Assembly: GCA_006227085.1 (NCBI GenBank)
Contig: SBFY01000204.1
Location: forward strand, 1 to 17,487
DNA length: 17,487 bases
Direction of reading: 5' to 3'
From: Gammaproteobacteria bacterium
GTDB lineage: Bacteria; Pseudomonadota; Gammaproteobacteria; Pseudomonadales; M0112
The stretch's first letter is position 1. Each line of letters opens with the position of its first letter. Positions 7,277 to 16,191 of the stretch are shown in pieces. The notes beneath the pieces were generated by a model, which worked only from the letters and a program-made list of their open reading frames with translations, did no database searches and was not told where the DNA came from. The position numbers were made by a program, and so were the translations under genes.

Positions 7277-10150
7277 ATGTCGTTGACGATTCCTGCGCTG
7301 TTGCAAACAGACCAGGCGTTCCGCCGTGATCGTTTGCGGGAGGCACTGGGCGACACATGGCCAGCAGCGTTTGCGGATGCAGAACGCCAGGCTGAGCTGG
7401 ACAGTGTGCTGGCGACCAGTCGCTTTGTTGCCGATAGCCTGGTGTCACAGCCACAGTTGCTGGATGAGCTGGCGGCGATTGTGTGGCAACCCTGTGATGC
7501 GGGCACGTACCAGCAAACCCTGCATGACAGTTTGCAAGCGGCTGTCGATGAAGCCGGGTTGCTGAAAACACTGCGGCAATTCCGTCGCCTGCACATGATG
7601 CGCATCATCTGGCGTGATTTCACACGCGCCGCAAGTCTCGAAGACACCATCCGCGACATGACAGCGCTGGCTGATGCCTGCATCCAGCAAGCGCTGGATT
7701 GGTGGCACCCGCGCTTGTGCGCAGAACTGGGTGAGCCGGTGTCGGAAACGGGCGAGCCCCAGCACATGGTGGTGATTGGCATGGGCAAGCTCGGCGCAGG
7801 CGAGCTGAATGTGTCTTCGGATATTGATTTGATTTTTACCTATCCCGATAACGGCGAGACGCGTGGCAAGCCGCGCGCCATGGATAACCATGAGTTCTTC
7901 ACGCGCCTTGGCCGCAAATTGATCCATGCCCTGGACCAGCAAACGGCTGATGGGCAGGTGTTCCGCGTTGACATGCGCTTGCGGCCATGGGGACAAAGCG
8001 GCGCGCTCGCGCTCAGCTTTGATGCGATGGAAGAGTATTACCAGAACCAGGGCCGTGAATGGGAACGTTACGCCATGATCAAGGCGCGGCCGATCGCCGG
8101 CCGGCCGCAAGATTGCGAACGCCTGATGACCTTGTTGCGGCCTTTCACCTATCGACGTTATATCGATTTCAGTGTGATTGAATCCCTGCGTGAAATGAAA
8201 GGGATGATTGCCCGCGAAGTGCGCCGCAAGGGCATGGAAGCCAACGTCAAGTTAGGGCCAGGGGGTATTCGCGAAATTGAATTCATTGTGCAGTCGTTCC
8301 AGTTGATTCGTGGCGGCCAGGAGCCGGCACTGCGCGAGCGATACATCCTGTCAGTGCTGGAGTGGTTGGGCCAGAACGATTATTTGCCGGCAACGGCAGC
8401 AGCAGAATTGCGTGAGGCGTATGTGTTCTTGCGCAATGCCGAGCATGCGATCCAGGGTCTCGAGGACCGGCAGACGCAAATGCTGCCGGAAGCCGCAACC
8501 GCGCGCGCCGCCGTTGCGTGCGTGATGGGCTTTGCGGATTGGCCTGCCTTCATCAAGGTATTGGATAGCCATCGTGCCATCGTGCAGCGCCATTTTGCCG
8601 ACGTGGTCAGCGGTGGTGAACAAACGAATGCGGCTTCATCCGGCCAGCAGGAATGGCGCGCCTTGTGGCTGGGTGAGTTGGCAGGAGCCACAGCCCTGCA
8701 GCGTTTGTCGGCATTCAGCGATCCCGCACAGGCGCAGCAGCGATTGCAGGCATTGCGCGAGAGTGCGGCCGTGCGTGTCATGCAGTCGCAGGGGCGCGAG
8801 CGACTCGACCAGTTCATGCCGGTACTGCTGGCGATGTTGGCGGACAACGACACGCCGGATGAAACCTTGGCGCGACTGCTGCCCTTGGTGGAAGCAGTGG
8901 TACGGCGAACGGCGTATCTGGTGCTGTTGCTGGAAAACCGCGGCGCCTTGCAGCAATTGATCCGCCTGTGTGCGGCCAGTCCCTGGATTGCCAGCCAGTT
9001 GGCGCGCCACCCGGCGTTGCTGGATGAGTTGCTTGATCCGCGCACCTTGTACAGCGTGCCGGATCGTGCAGGCATCGCGCAGGCCTTGCAGGAACACATG
9101 CTGCGGGTGCCAACCGATGACCTTGAACAGCAAATGGACCAGCTGCGTTATTTCCGCCTGGCGCATGGCTTGCGCATTGCTGCCTGTGAAGTCACCGATG
9201 CCTTGCCGCTGATGAAAGTCAGTGACCAGCTGACCTGGCTGGCCGAGGCGATGCTCTGTTATGCGCTGGAATTGGCGTGGGCCGATATGGAGCGCAAGCA
9301 CGGCGCGCCCGGTGACGCCGGTGATGATCCGCGCCCCTTTATTGTCATCGGTTACGGCAAGCTCGGCGGGATTGAGCTGGGGCATGGTTCCGACCTCGAC
9401 CTAGTGTTCCTCTACGATGCGCCACCGGAAGCGGCCACCACTGGCGAGCGGGCGCTCGATAATGCGTCCTTCTTTACCCGCCTGGGCCAGCGGCTGATCC
9501 ATATCCTGACTGCCCAGACCACCCTCGGGCGCCTGTATGAGGTCGATATGCGGCTGCGGCCATCCGGTGCCTCGGGATTACTGGTCAGTACCCTGGCCGC
9601 CTTTGAGCAATACCAGCAAAAGGATGCCTGGACCTGGGAACACCAGGCACTGGTGCGGGCACGGGTGGTGGCAGGCAGCGCGGGGTTGGCCGGGCAATTC
9701 GCCCGGGTCCGCCAGCAGGTGTTGTGCCGTGAGCGTGACCGGGCCGTCCTGAAACACGATGTCAGCGATATGCGGCGCAAGATGCGTGAGCAGTTGCTGA
9801 GCCCGGAAGAGCGTGCAGGAACCGGTAATTTCCCCCTCAAGCAGGGTCCCGGAGGTATCGTTGATATTGAATTTATGGTGCAATATGCAGCGCTTGCCTG
9901 GGCCCACCAATACCCGTCACTGATCCGGTATACCGATAATGTGCGGATCCTGGAGGCGTTGGCTGCCGAAGGGCTGCTGGACGCCGCGATGGCCGCCAGC
10001 CTGAAAGCCGCCTGGATTGATTACCGCATGGCACTGCACCGGCTGGCCTTGCAGGAGCAATCCGGCAGCGTGGATGCCGGGGCTTTCCCGGAACACCGGG
10101 CCGCCGTCATGGCGCAGTGGCAAGCCTGGTTGGGCGATGAGTCTGCATAA
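7277..10150 (+). CDS. glnE: Bifunctional glutamine synthetase adenylyltransferase / adenylyl-removing enzyme
   Basis: The 957-residue protein has the expected two tandem nucleotidyltransferase halves and close to the usual length (about 945-980). The N-terminal, deadenylylating half has G-M-G-K-L-G-A-G-E-L-N near 168-178 with S-D-I-D (D182, D184). The C-terminal, adenylylating half has G-Y-G-K-L-G-G-I-E-L from about 692, with S-D-L-D (D706, D708). Each half is followed by its partner motif, G-P-G-G-I-R-E-I-E-F and G-P-G-G-I-V-D-I-E-F. The enzyme adds or removes AMP on glutamine synthetase in response to PII and glutamine, and so sets nitrogen assimilation. The start is supported by GAGG about 8 bases upstream. 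The next gene, ilvE, starts 21 bases after its stop, the order seen in Pseudomonas. Confidence 0.97.
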   Translation: MSLTIPALLQTDQAFRRDRLREALGDTWPAAFADAERQAELDSVLATSRFVADSLVSQPQLLDELAAIVWQPCDAGTYQQTLHDSLQAAVDEAGLLKTLRQFRRLHMMRIIWRDFTRAASLEDTIRDMTALADACIQQALDWWHPRLCAELGEPVSETGEPQHMVVIGMGKLGAGELNVSSDIDLIFTYPDNGETRGKPRAMDNHEFFTRLGRKLIHALDQQTADGQVFRVDMRLRPWGQSGALALSFDAMEEYYQNQGREWERYAMIKARPIAGRPQDCERLMTLLRPFTYRRYIDFSVIESLREMKGMIAREVRRKGMEANVKLGPGGIREIEFIVQSFQLIRGGQEPALRERYILSVLEWLGQNDYLPATAAAELREAYVFLRNAEHAIQGLEDRQTQMLPEAATARAAVACVMGFADWPAFIKVLDSHRAIVQRHFADVVSGGEQTNAASSGQQEWRALWLGELAGATALQRLSAFSDPAQAQQRLQALRESAAVRVMQSQGRERLDQFMPVLLAMLADNDTPDETLARLLPLVEAVVRRTAYLVLLLENRGALQQLIRLCAASPWIASQLARHPALLDELLDPRTLYSVPDRAGIAQALQEHMLRVPTDDLEQQMDQLRYFRLAHGLRIAACEVTDALPLMKVSDQLTWLAEAMLCYALELAWADMERKHGAPGDAGDDPRPFIVIGYGKLGGIELGHGSDLDLVFLYDAPPEAATTGERALDNASFFTRLGQRLIHILTAQTTLGRLYEVDMRLRPSGASGLLVSTLAAFEQYQQKDAWTWEHQALVRARVVAGSAGLAGQFARVRQQVLCRERDRAVLKHDVSDMRRKMREQLLSPEERAGTGNFPLKQGPGGIVDIEFMVQYAALAWAHQYPSLIRYTDNVRILEALAAEGLLDAAMAASLKAAWIDYRMALHRLALQEQSGSVDAGAFPEHRAAVMAQWQAWLGDESA

Positions 10151-10171
10151 CGAAGTGAGGGAGTAGTAACG

Positions 10172-11101
10172 ATGTCGATGGCTGACCGCGACGGCGTCAT
10201 CTGGTTTGATGGCGAATTGGTACCCTGGCGGGATGCCAAAGTGCATGTGTTAACGCACACCCTGCATTATGGGCTTGGCGTCTTTGAAGGCGTCCGTGCC
10301 TACCACACCGAATCCCGTGGCACCTGCATTTTCCGTCTGCAGGAGCACACCGATCGCCTGTTCCGTTCGGCGCATATCCTCAATATGAAAATGCCGTTCA
10401 GCAAGGACGAGATCAATGAAGCGCAGCGTGCAGTCGTTCGTGAGAACGGATTGAAAGAAGCGTATTTGCGCCCCATGTGTTTCTACGGCTCGGAGGGCAT
10501 GGGCCTGCGAGCGGATAACCTGAAGACCCACGCCATCGTCGCCGCCTGGAACTGGCCTTCCTACATGAGCCCGGAAGCGCGTGAAAAAGGCATCAAGGTG
10601 CGCACGTCTTCCTACACCCGCCATCATGTGAATATTTCGATGTGCAAGGCGAAAGCCAACGGCCATTACATCAATTCAATGCTGGCACTGCGTGAAGCAC
10701 TCGACTGTGGTTGTGAAGAAGCCTTGTTGCTGGATAACGAAGGCTATGTGGCTGAAGGCAGTGGCGAGAACGTGTTCATCGTGCGCAATGGCAAATTGTT
10801 CACGCCGGAGCTGACCTCGTGCCTGGACGGTATTACCCGCAACACCATTTTTGCCCTGTGCGAGGAATTGGGGCTGACCATTGCTGAAAAACGCATCACC
10901 CGTGACGAAGTGTATGTCGCGGATGAAGCCTTTTTTACCGGCACCGCTGCTGAAGTGTTGCCCATCCGTGAGCTTGATGGCCGCATGATTGGCAGTGGCC
11001 GTCGTGGACCGGTTACCGAGAAGTTACAAACGCTGTATTTCGACCAGGTGAAGGGGCGCCGGGTTGAGCATGCGGAATGGTTGAGCCCCGTCGCGAACTG
11101 A
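10172..11101 (+). CDS. ilvE: Branched-chain amino acid aminotransferase
   Basis: The product is a 309-residue class IV (fold type IV) PLP aminotransferase. It makes the final transamination to valine, leucine and isoleucine in the cytoplasm. Visible landmarks are L-H-Y-G-L-G-V-F-E-G near 31-40, C-K-A-K-A-N-G-H-Y at 158-166 with K161 as the PLP lysine (aligned with the AKAGGNY motif of E. coli IlvE), E-G-S-G-E-N-V-F near 196-203, and F-F-T-G-T-A-A-E-V, the phosphate-binding segment. Length matches the 300-310 residue family. A GAGGGAG Shine-Dalgarno sequence precedes the ATG; a second ATG two codons later is the alternative start. The gene sits between glnE and waaF as in Pseudomonas. Its 3' end overlaps or abuts the waaF start. 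Confidence 0.96.
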   Translation: MSMADRDGVIWFDGELVPWRDAKVHVLTHTLHYGLGVFEGVRAYHTESRGTCIFRLQEHTDRLFRSAHILNMKMPFSKDEINEAQRAVVRENGLKEAYLRPMCFYGSEGMGLRADNLKTHAIVAAWNWPSYMSPEAREKGIKVRTSSYTRHHVNISMCKAKANGHYINSMLALREALDCGCEEALLLDNEGYVAEGSGENVFIVRNGKLFTPELTSCLDGITRNTIFALCEELGLTIAEKRITRDEVYVADEAFFTGTAAEVLPIRELDGRMIGSGRRGPVTEKLQTLYFDQVKGRRVEHAEWLSPVAN

Positions 11102-12147
11102 TCGTGAGCACAGCACCACAGCAAGTGCTGGTCGTCGGCCCGTCCTGGGTCGGCGATATGGTGATGACGCAGTCCCTGCTGATTACCCTCAAGCAACAGC
11201 ATCCTGACGTGCAGATCGACATGTTGGCGCCGGCCTGGTGTGGCGCGCTGACGGCACGCATGTTGCAAGTGCGCGAACTGATTGACCTGCCATTTGGCCA
11301 TGGTGCTGTGCAGCTCGGTGCCCGCCGTGCTTTGGGCAAGCAGCTGAAACAGCGTGGATACGATCAAGCCATTCTTGTGCCGAATTCATTCAAGTCGGCA
11401 TTGGTGCCATTTTTTGCCGGTATTCCCAAGCGCACTGGCTGGCGTGGGGAAATGCGCTATGGCTTGTTGAACGATGTGCGCATCCTCGATGAGGAAGCCT
11501 ATCCGACCATGCTGTCACGACTGGTGGCGCTGGGCGTGGATGCAGACACACGGTTACCGCAGCGCTTGCCGTGGCCGCGTTTGTCAGCCAACCCGGCAGC
11601 GCAGCAGGCCGCGCTGGGAAAATATGGATTGGATGTATCACGCAAGGTGATCGGTGTGTGCCCGGGTGCGGAATTCGGTTCATCCAAGCGCTGGCCCGAG
11701 GCGCATTATGCGGCACTGGCCACCCAGCTCATTGGACAAGGCCATGCGGTGTGGATATTCGGTTCTGCGAAAGATGTCCCGGTTGCCGAAGCGATTGCTG
11801 CGGCTATCCCGCAAACAGCGCGCACGCACTGCCATGTGCTGGCCGGCAAGACCAGCCTGCTGGAAGCCGTTGACCTGATTGCGCAAACCACGGCTGTGGT
11901 GACCAATGATTCCGGTTTGATGCATGTGGCGGCCGCTACCGGGCGCCCGTTGGTGGCGGTGTATGGTTCCAGTTCACCCTTGTTCACACCGCCGTTGTCG
12001 GCGGCGGCTGAAAAGTTGCAGCTGGAGTTGTCGTGCAGTCCTTGTTTCAAACGCGAATGCCCTTTGCAACATCACCAGTGCATGAATGACCTGACCCCGG
12101 CGATGGTGATGTCGGTCCTGGCGCCGAAGTTGGCCGGAGTGCATTGA
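11077..12147 (+). CDS. waaF: ADP-heptose:LPS heptosyltransferase II
   Basis: The product is a GT9 enzyme of 356 residues if the ATG at 11077 is used. It transfers the second L-glycero-D-manno-heptose to heptose I of the LPS inner core on the cytoplasmic face of the inner membrane. Sequence blocks match WaaF closely: G-P-S-W-V-G-D-M near 21-28 (D27 equivalent to the catalytic base), P-N-S-F-K-S-A-L-V-P-F-F, T-G-W-R-G-E-M-R-Y-G-L-L, C-P-G-A-E-F-G near 194-200, and N-D-S-G-L-M-H-V-A-A in the ADP-heptose site. A Cys-rich tail (C-S-P-C, R-E-C-P-L) is present. The ATG at 11077 overlaps the end of ilvE by 25 bases. A GTG at 11104, 2 bases after the ilvE stop, gives 347 residues, nearer to E. coli WaaF, and is a real alternative. 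Neither has a strong ribosome site. The stop shares TGATG with waaC. Confidence 0.95.
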   Translation: MVEPRRELIVSTAPQQVLVVGPSWVGDMVMTQSLLITLKQQHPDVQIDMLAPAWCGALTARMLQVRELIDLPFGHGAVQLGARRALGKQLKQRGYDQAILVPNSFKSALVPFFAGIPKRTGWRGEMRYGLLNDVRILDEEAYPTMLSRLVALGVDADTRLPQRLPWPRLSANPAAQQAALGKYGLDVSRKVIGVCPGAEFGSSKRWPEAHYAALATQLIGQGHAVWIFGSAKDVPVAEAIAAAIPQTARTHCHVLAGKTSLLEAVDLIAQTTAVVTNDSGLMHVAAATGRPLVAVYGSSSPLFTPPLSAAAEKLQLELSCSPCFKRECPLQHHQCMNDLTPAMVMSVLAPKLAGVH

Positions 12148-13118
12148 TGCGGGTGCTGCTGGTCAAGACCTCATCGATGGGTGATGTGATCCATGCCTTG
12201 CCAGCCGTGACCGATGCGGCGCAGGCGATTCCCGGTGTGATGATCGATTGGGTGGTCGAGGAAGGCTTTGCGGAAATCCCGCGTTGGCATCCGGCCGTGC
12301 AGGAAGTGATCCCGGTGGCCATCCGCCGCTGGCGCAAGGCGCCATTACAAGCGATCCGCAGCGGTGAATGGCGACAGTTCCGCGAACGCCTGTCGGCACA
12401 TCGCTACGATGCCGTGATTGATGCCCAGGGTTTGTTGAAGAGCGCTTTGGTGGCACGTTTGGTCACAGCGCCGCGCTACGGCTATAGTCGCGATACCGTG
12501 CGCGAATCACTGGCCAGCTTTTTTTACCAGCACCGGTTTGCGGTATCGCGCCAACAACATGCGATTGAACGAATCCGTGAATTATTTTCGCGCAGCCTGG
12601 GCTACGCACGGCCAACGGCCACGGCCGATTACGGTTTACCACGCGAGCGCTTTGCGACCCCGATGACGCCTTCGCCGACGCTGGTGTTCCTGCATGGCAC
12701 GGCTCGCGAAGAAAAATGCTGGCCGGTATCGCACTGGATTGCCTTGGGGCAGGCGATGGCACGTGCTGGCCACACCATCGGTTTGCCGTGGGGCAATGCG
12801 ATCGAACAACAACGCGCGCAAGCGATCGCCGATGCGATCGGTGAAGCAGCACGGGTATTCCCCAAAATGCGTTTGCAGGAAGTGGCCGCAGTGATTGCGG
12901 CGGCGAAGGCCGTGGTGGCGGTAGACACCGGGCTTGGGCATTTGACTGCAGCCTTGGCCGTGCCCTGCCTGTCCTTGTATGGACCAACCGATCCTGCCTT
13001 GATCGGTGCACGCGGGCAGCACCAGCAGGCGCTGCAGGCGGCGGATGGCGACATGGCATCACTGCTGCCACAGCAAGCAGAGCACGCGCTGCGCAGCATG
13101 TTGGGGGCGACCTCATGA
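12147..13118 (+). CDS. waaC: ADP-heptose:LPS heptosyltransferase I
   Basis: This 323-residue GT9 enzyme adds the first heptose to Kdo2-lipid A. The ATG at 12147 was chosen over the adjacent TTG at 12144 because it gives the family N-terminus (M-R-V-L-L-V-K-T-S-S-M-G-D). D13 is the expected catalytic base, K190 lies in the E-E-K-C-W-P segment that contacts donor phosphate, and D260 in V-D-T-G-L-G-H-L-T-A-A-L matches the donor site. The W-V-V-E-E-G-F, A-I-R-R-W-R-K and Y-G-P-T-D-P-A-L-I-G blocks are characteristic of WaaC and separate it from WaaF. The start overlaps the waaF stop (TGATG), and the stop overlaps the waaG start (ATGA), so the three cistrons are coupled. Confidence 0.96.
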   Translation: MRVLLVKTSSMGDVIHALPAVTDAAQAIPGVMIDWVVEEGFAEIPRWHPAVQEVIPVAIRRWRKAPLQAIRSGEWRQFRERLSAHRYDAVIDAQGLLKSALVARLVTAPRYGYSRDTVRESLASFFYQHRFAVSRQQHAIERIRELFSRSLGYARPTATADYGLPRERFATPMTPSPTLVFLHGTAREEKCWPVSHWIALGQAMARAGHTIGLPWGNAIEQQRAQAIADAIGEAARVFPKMRLQEVAAVIAAAKAVVAVDTGLGHLTAALAVPCLSLYGPTDPALIGARGQHQQALQAADGDMASLLPQQAEHALRSMLGATS

Positions 13119-14254
13119 GGATGGTGTTTTGCGTGTTCCGCTATTTCCCGTATGGCGGCCTGCAAAAAGACATGCGCCGGATTGCAGAAGCCGCCGTGGC
13201 TGCTGGCCACTCGGTGCATATTGTCTGCGGCAGCTGGGAAGGTGAGAAGCCGGACGGTATTCCGGTCAGCGTGTTGCCGGTCGAGGCTTACAGTAACCAC
13301 CGCCGTGATGCCTTGCTGGCACAGAAACTCTTGCAAGCCGCACGTTCATTGAAGCCGCACCTGGTGGTGGGCTTCAATCGCATGCCGGGACTGGATGTGT
13401 ATTACGCAGCAGATAGCTGCTTTGCCGCCAAGGTGTTTGAAGACCGTTTGCCGGGGTTGCGTTTCCTGCCGCGTTACCGGCATCACCTGGCGATGGAAAA
13501 AGCCGTGTTCGGTAGTGATAGCCGCACCGACATCCTGATGATCTCGCCGCCACAGGTACCGGTCTTCCAGCAGTATTACCAGACACCTGATGCACGCTTG
13601 CACCTGTTGCCCCCCGGTATCAGTCGCGATCGCGTGGCGAACGGTGATGCCTTGTTGCGTCGGGCCACCATGCGACGCCAGTGGGATGTGGCTGAGCATG
13701 AGAAAGTGATCCTGGTGGTGGGCAGTGGCTTCCGTACCAAGGGCCTGGACCGGGCCATCCAGGCCTTGGCGAACTTGCCGGAAGGTATTCGTCGCACGAC
13801 ACGCCTGTGGGTGGTCGGCCAGGACGATGCCCGTGCCTTCGAACGACAGGCCTCGCGCCTGAACGTGGCCGAGCACGTAAGGTTTTTCGGCGGGCGTCCG
13901 GATGTGCCCGAATTCTTGCTGGCAGCGGATGTGTTGCTGCATCCCGCGTATCGTGAAAATACGGGGACGGTGTTGCTGGAAGCGATGGTATCCGGCTTGC
14001 CGGTGGTGACCACGGCCGTGTGTGGTTATGCGCCCTATGTGCGTGAACACAATCTGGGCGTGGTACTGGAAGAACCGTTCCGGCAAGCAGCACTGGACGA
14101 GGCATTATTAAAGCAGCTATCCGGTCCATCGCGTGGCATACTGCTGGAGCGTGGCCGGGCCTTTGCTGCCAACGCAGATATTTTCAGTTTGCCTGAACGG
14201 GCAGTGGAAACACTCGAAGAGGTGGCCACACAGCGCTATGGAACCTTACCTTGA
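13115..14254 (+). CDS. waaG: LPS core glucosyltransferase I (UDP-glucose:heptose alpha-1,3-glucosyltransferase type)
   Basis: This 379-residue GT4-family (GT-B fold) enzyme reads like WaaG from end to end. It has the N-terminal F-P-Y-G-G-L-Q-K-D acceptor/donor loop, G-S-W-E-G, V-G-F-N-R-M-P-G-L-D-V-Y-Y-A-A-D, L-L-P-P-G-I, and V-G-S-G-F-R-T-K-G-L-D-R at the start of the C-terminal domain. The EX7E motif is E281 to E289 in R-E-N-T-G-T-V-L-L-E-A, and A-V-C-G-Y-A follows. It adds the first outer-core hexose to heptose II at the cytoplasmic membrane. E. coli WaaG uses UDP-glucose; the Pseudomonas equivalent uses UDP-GalNAc, so the sugar here is uncertain. The ATG overlaps the waaC stop as ATGA. 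Confidence 0.94.
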   Translation: MRMVFCVFRYFPYGGLQKDMRRIAEAAVAAGHSVHIVCGSWEGEKPDGIPVSVLPVEAYSNHRRDALLAQKLLQAARSLKPHLVVGFNRMPGLDVYYAADSCFAAKVFEDRLPGLRFLPRYRHHLAMEKAVFGSDSRTDILMISPPQVPVFQQYYQTPDARLHLLPPGISRDRVANGDALLRRATMRRQWDVAEHEKVILVVGSGFRTKGLDRAIQALANLPEGIRRTTRLWVVGQDDARAFERQASRLNVAEHVRFFGGRPDVPEFLLAADVLLHPAYRENTGTVLLEAMVSGLPVVTTAVCGYAPYVREHNLGVVLEEPFRQAALDEALLKQLSGPSRGILLERGRAFAANADIFSLPERAVETLEEVATQRYGTLP

Positions 14255-15047
14255 AGGCGCGTTTGCCAAGGCCTGGCCTGGCAGCCCCCTGGAACCATTA
14301 CTGTCGATGCAGGGCGAGGTTTTCCGTGAACTGGAAGGCCGCACGACCCTGCGGTTCGAATTCCATGGCCAGCATTATTTCCTGAAACGCCATCTGGGTG
14401 TCGGCTGGGCAGAGATTGCCAAGAACCTGCTGACGGGCAAGTTACCGGTCCTCGGTGCCCGTAATGAATGGTGTGCCTTGCAGCATTTGCGGGCGCATGG
14501 TGTGCATGTGGCCACGCCGCTGGTGTTCGCTGAGCAAGGCTGCAATCCGGCGACGCGCCGGTCGGTACTGGTCATGAGCGAACTCGCACACATGACGGAC
14601 CTGGAAAAACTAACGGCAGGGTGGGGTGCTTTCCCGCCATCGTATGGCTTCCGCAAACGACTAGTTGAGGCTGTTGCTGACACTGCGCGAACCATGCATG
14701 GCTGCGGGGTCAATCACCGGGACTTCTATTTATGCCATTTATGGTTGCCGGATGCCTGCCTGGATGAAGCCGAGCCAGTGCATTTGTATGTGATCGATTT
14801 GCATCGCGCACAAATCCGCCAGCAAGTGCCGCGCCGTTGGTTGGCCAAGGATCTGGGTGCGCTGTATTACTCGGCACTGAACAGTGGCATCACCCGCCGG
14901 GATGTGGTGCGTTTCCTGCGGCGTTACACCGGCAAAAGTGTGCATCATTTATTGCGTGAAGATGGCGCGTTCTGGCAAGCCGTGAGTGATCGTGCGGTCG
15001 CGATTTACCAGCGCGATTTTGGCAAGGATCCCGCGTTACCTTTTTAG
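14238..15047 (+). CDS. waaP: LPS core heptose I kinase
   Basis: The product is a 269-residue kinase-like protein that phosphorylates heptose I of the LPS inner core, a modification known to be essential in Pseudomonas and needed for outer-membrane integrity in enterics. It matches the Pseudomonas WaaP pattern: G-E-V-F-R-E-L-E-G-R-T-T-L-R, Y-F-L-K (ATP-lysine region), G-V-G-W-A-E-I-A-K-N-L-L-T-G-K-L-P-V-L-G-A-R, and the catalytic loop N-H-R-D-F-Y-L-C-H with D162. V-I-D-L-H-R-A-Q with D187 stands in for the DFG element, and K-D-L-G-A-L-Y-Y-S-A-L closes the core. The ATG at 14238 overlaps the end of waaG by 17 bases and gives the usual length. The frame continues upstream to a GTG at 14133 inside waaG, but that extension does not resemble WaaP. 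Confidence 0.95.
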   Translation: MEPYLEGAFAKAWPGSPLEPLLSMQGEVFRELEGRTTLRFEFHGQHYFLKRHLGVGWAEIAKNLLTGKLPVLGARNEWCALQHLRAHGVHVATPLVFAEQGCNPATRRSVLVMSELAHMTDLEKLTAGWGAFPPSYGFRKRLVEAVADTARTMHGCGVNHRDFYLCHLWLPDACLDEAEPVHLYVIDLHRAQIRQQVPRRWLAKDLGALYYSALNSGITRRDVVRFLRRYTGKSVHHLLREDGAFWQAVSDRAVAIYQRDFGKDPALPF

Positions 15048-15059
15048 GATGGTGTGAAT

Positions 15060-15083
15060 ATGCAGGATAAAAATCGTGCTTGA
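15060..15083 (+). CDS. Seven-codon mini reading frame, possible leader or remnant start of the next gene
   Basis: ATG at 15060 opens a frame reading MQDKNRA and stops at TGA 15081-15083. AGGATGG (15046-15052) precedes it at a usable distance and overlaps the waaP stop. The frame overlaps the GTG start (15076) of the next gene by 8 bases, in a different phase. It could couple translation from waaP to the next gene, or be what is left of an original start after a frameshift or small deletion. A chance occurrence cannot be excluded. Confidence 0.3.
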   Translation: MQDKNRA

Positions 15084-16191
15084 ATTGCTTCCACAATGCT
15101 GCGACGCCGGCCAATACCTCGATGCAGGCCGTATTTGTGCAACGACAGGACAGTGCTGGCATGAGTATCGCCCGGGAGGAACGATCTACTGGTTCAGCAT
15201 TCCATACCGGATGAATTGGCCAATTGCATCACTTGCCTGGATGAATATTGGCATCATGCTGCTGTCTTGTTTGTTGGCACCGCTGGCTTTATTGCGTGAT
15301 TGGGGCAGCTATTCACTTGCCAAAGGCATAACACACTACATGGCGGTGTTGATGCTGGCGATAATTGCACATGGCTTTTTCTTTTATCCTGTACTGTTCA
15401 ATTCTTTGGCTGATGCTCCCGGCACTGCTTTGGCACTCATGGGCGCTTGGCTATTACTGTTGGCACGTCGCTATGAGTCTTTTTGGTTGTTCGTGCTGGC
15501 AGGAGCCGTGCTTGGTTGCGCCTTATGGGTGAGGGCATTTTATCTGTACCCGATTCTCGGGGCGATGGGGGTTTACGCATTGTGCTGGGCTTTCCAGCGG
15601 CGGCGCTCCCTCAAGGATTGGGGGTTATTGGCCGCACTATTGCCCTTGGCCATGCAATTTTATTCCACGCACCAATCCACAGGTCAGTGGAGTTATCTGG
15701 ATGCTGCAAATACATCGTCTTGGGAAAATGTTCATTTCAAGAGTAATTTTTCCATGTATGACACGATATTGCCGAGAAGCTTTATTTTCCAAAGGCCGAG
15801 CTGTATCGAGGTTAACGAAAACCTCGAATTATTTCTGCAAAATAAGGATGTTCCAGGGTTGGCATGCTTGTTTTGGGCTAGAACGGATTTCTACCTTGGG
15901 AGTTATGCAAGCAAAACGTATTTGTTCAACAAATATGAGCGATGGACTTCAAAAACCTTTTTATTGCTGAACATGACCGCAATTTTGTTTGCTCTGTTGT
16001 GGCTATGGCGTCATATGGCTAAGGATATGCCTGCCAGCGCCTTTGTCTTCTTTTTGACAGGCTTGTCTTACGGCCAGGCTATCGTATTGTTGCCAGAACA
16101 ACGGTTCGCCATGTTGTTGCAGGTAATGGCGTGGATGCTTGCTGCCATGTTTGTTCGCGACGCAATAAGGCATAAGGAATCACTGTCATGA
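15076..16191 (+). CDS. GT-C-like polytopic membrane protein, possibly N-terminally shortened glycosyltransferase
   Basis: I do not recognise a named family. The 371-residue protein has about nine hydrophobic segments (near 48-72, 88-110, 116-130, 136-151, 154-173, 182-196, 295-311, 320-339, 344-361) and a polar stretch at about 197-294. D-A-G-Q-Y-L-D-A-G-R at 10-19, S-L-A-D-A-P-G-T-A-L at 110-119 and P-E-Q-R-F near 340-344 resemble conserved positions of GT-C glycosyltransferases (PMT/ArnT-like). These use polyprenyl-phosphate sugars on the periplasmic side. Such enzymes normally begin with a membrane helix before the first acidic motif; here that helix is absent and the protein starts within the loop. 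GTG at 15076 is supported by AGGA 8 bases upstream, and an in-frame TGA at 15055 blocks a longer product. It follows waaP by 28 bases, and its stop overlaps the next start (ATGA). The DNA is more AT-rich than the waa genes. A role in modifying LPS core or another envelope glycan is inference. Confidence 0.6.
   Translation: MLELLPQCCDAGQYLDAGRICATTGQCWHEYRPGGTIYWFSIPYRMNWPIASLAWMNIGIMLLSCLLAPLALLRDWGSYSLAKGITHYMAVLMLAIIAHGFFFYPVLFNSLADAPGTALALMGAWLLLLARRYESFWLFVLAGAVLGCALWVRAFYLYPILGAMGVYALCWAFQRRRSLKDWGLLAALLPLAMQFYSTHQSTGQWSYLDAANTSSWENVHFKSNFSMYDTILPRSFIFQRPSCIEVNENLELFLQNKDVPGLACLFWARTDFYLGSYASKTYLFNKYERWTSKTFLLLNMTAILFALLWLWRHMAKDMPASAFVFFLTGLSYGQAIVLLPEQRFAMLLQVMAWMLAAMFVRDAIRHKESLS

Noticed and set aside
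8380..9385. Long minus-strand open frames within glnE
   Set aside because: GlnE is intact over 957 residues with both catalytic halves; the opposite frames show no family features.
14133..14237. Upstream GTG extension of waaP inside waaG
   Set aside because: It would overlap waaG by more than 120 bases, and the extra residues do not look like WaaP.
15015..15046. AAGG...CCTT pairing followed by a T run at the end of waaP as a terminator
   Set aside because: A four-base stem with an 11-base loop is too weak, and the next gene follows after 28 bases.
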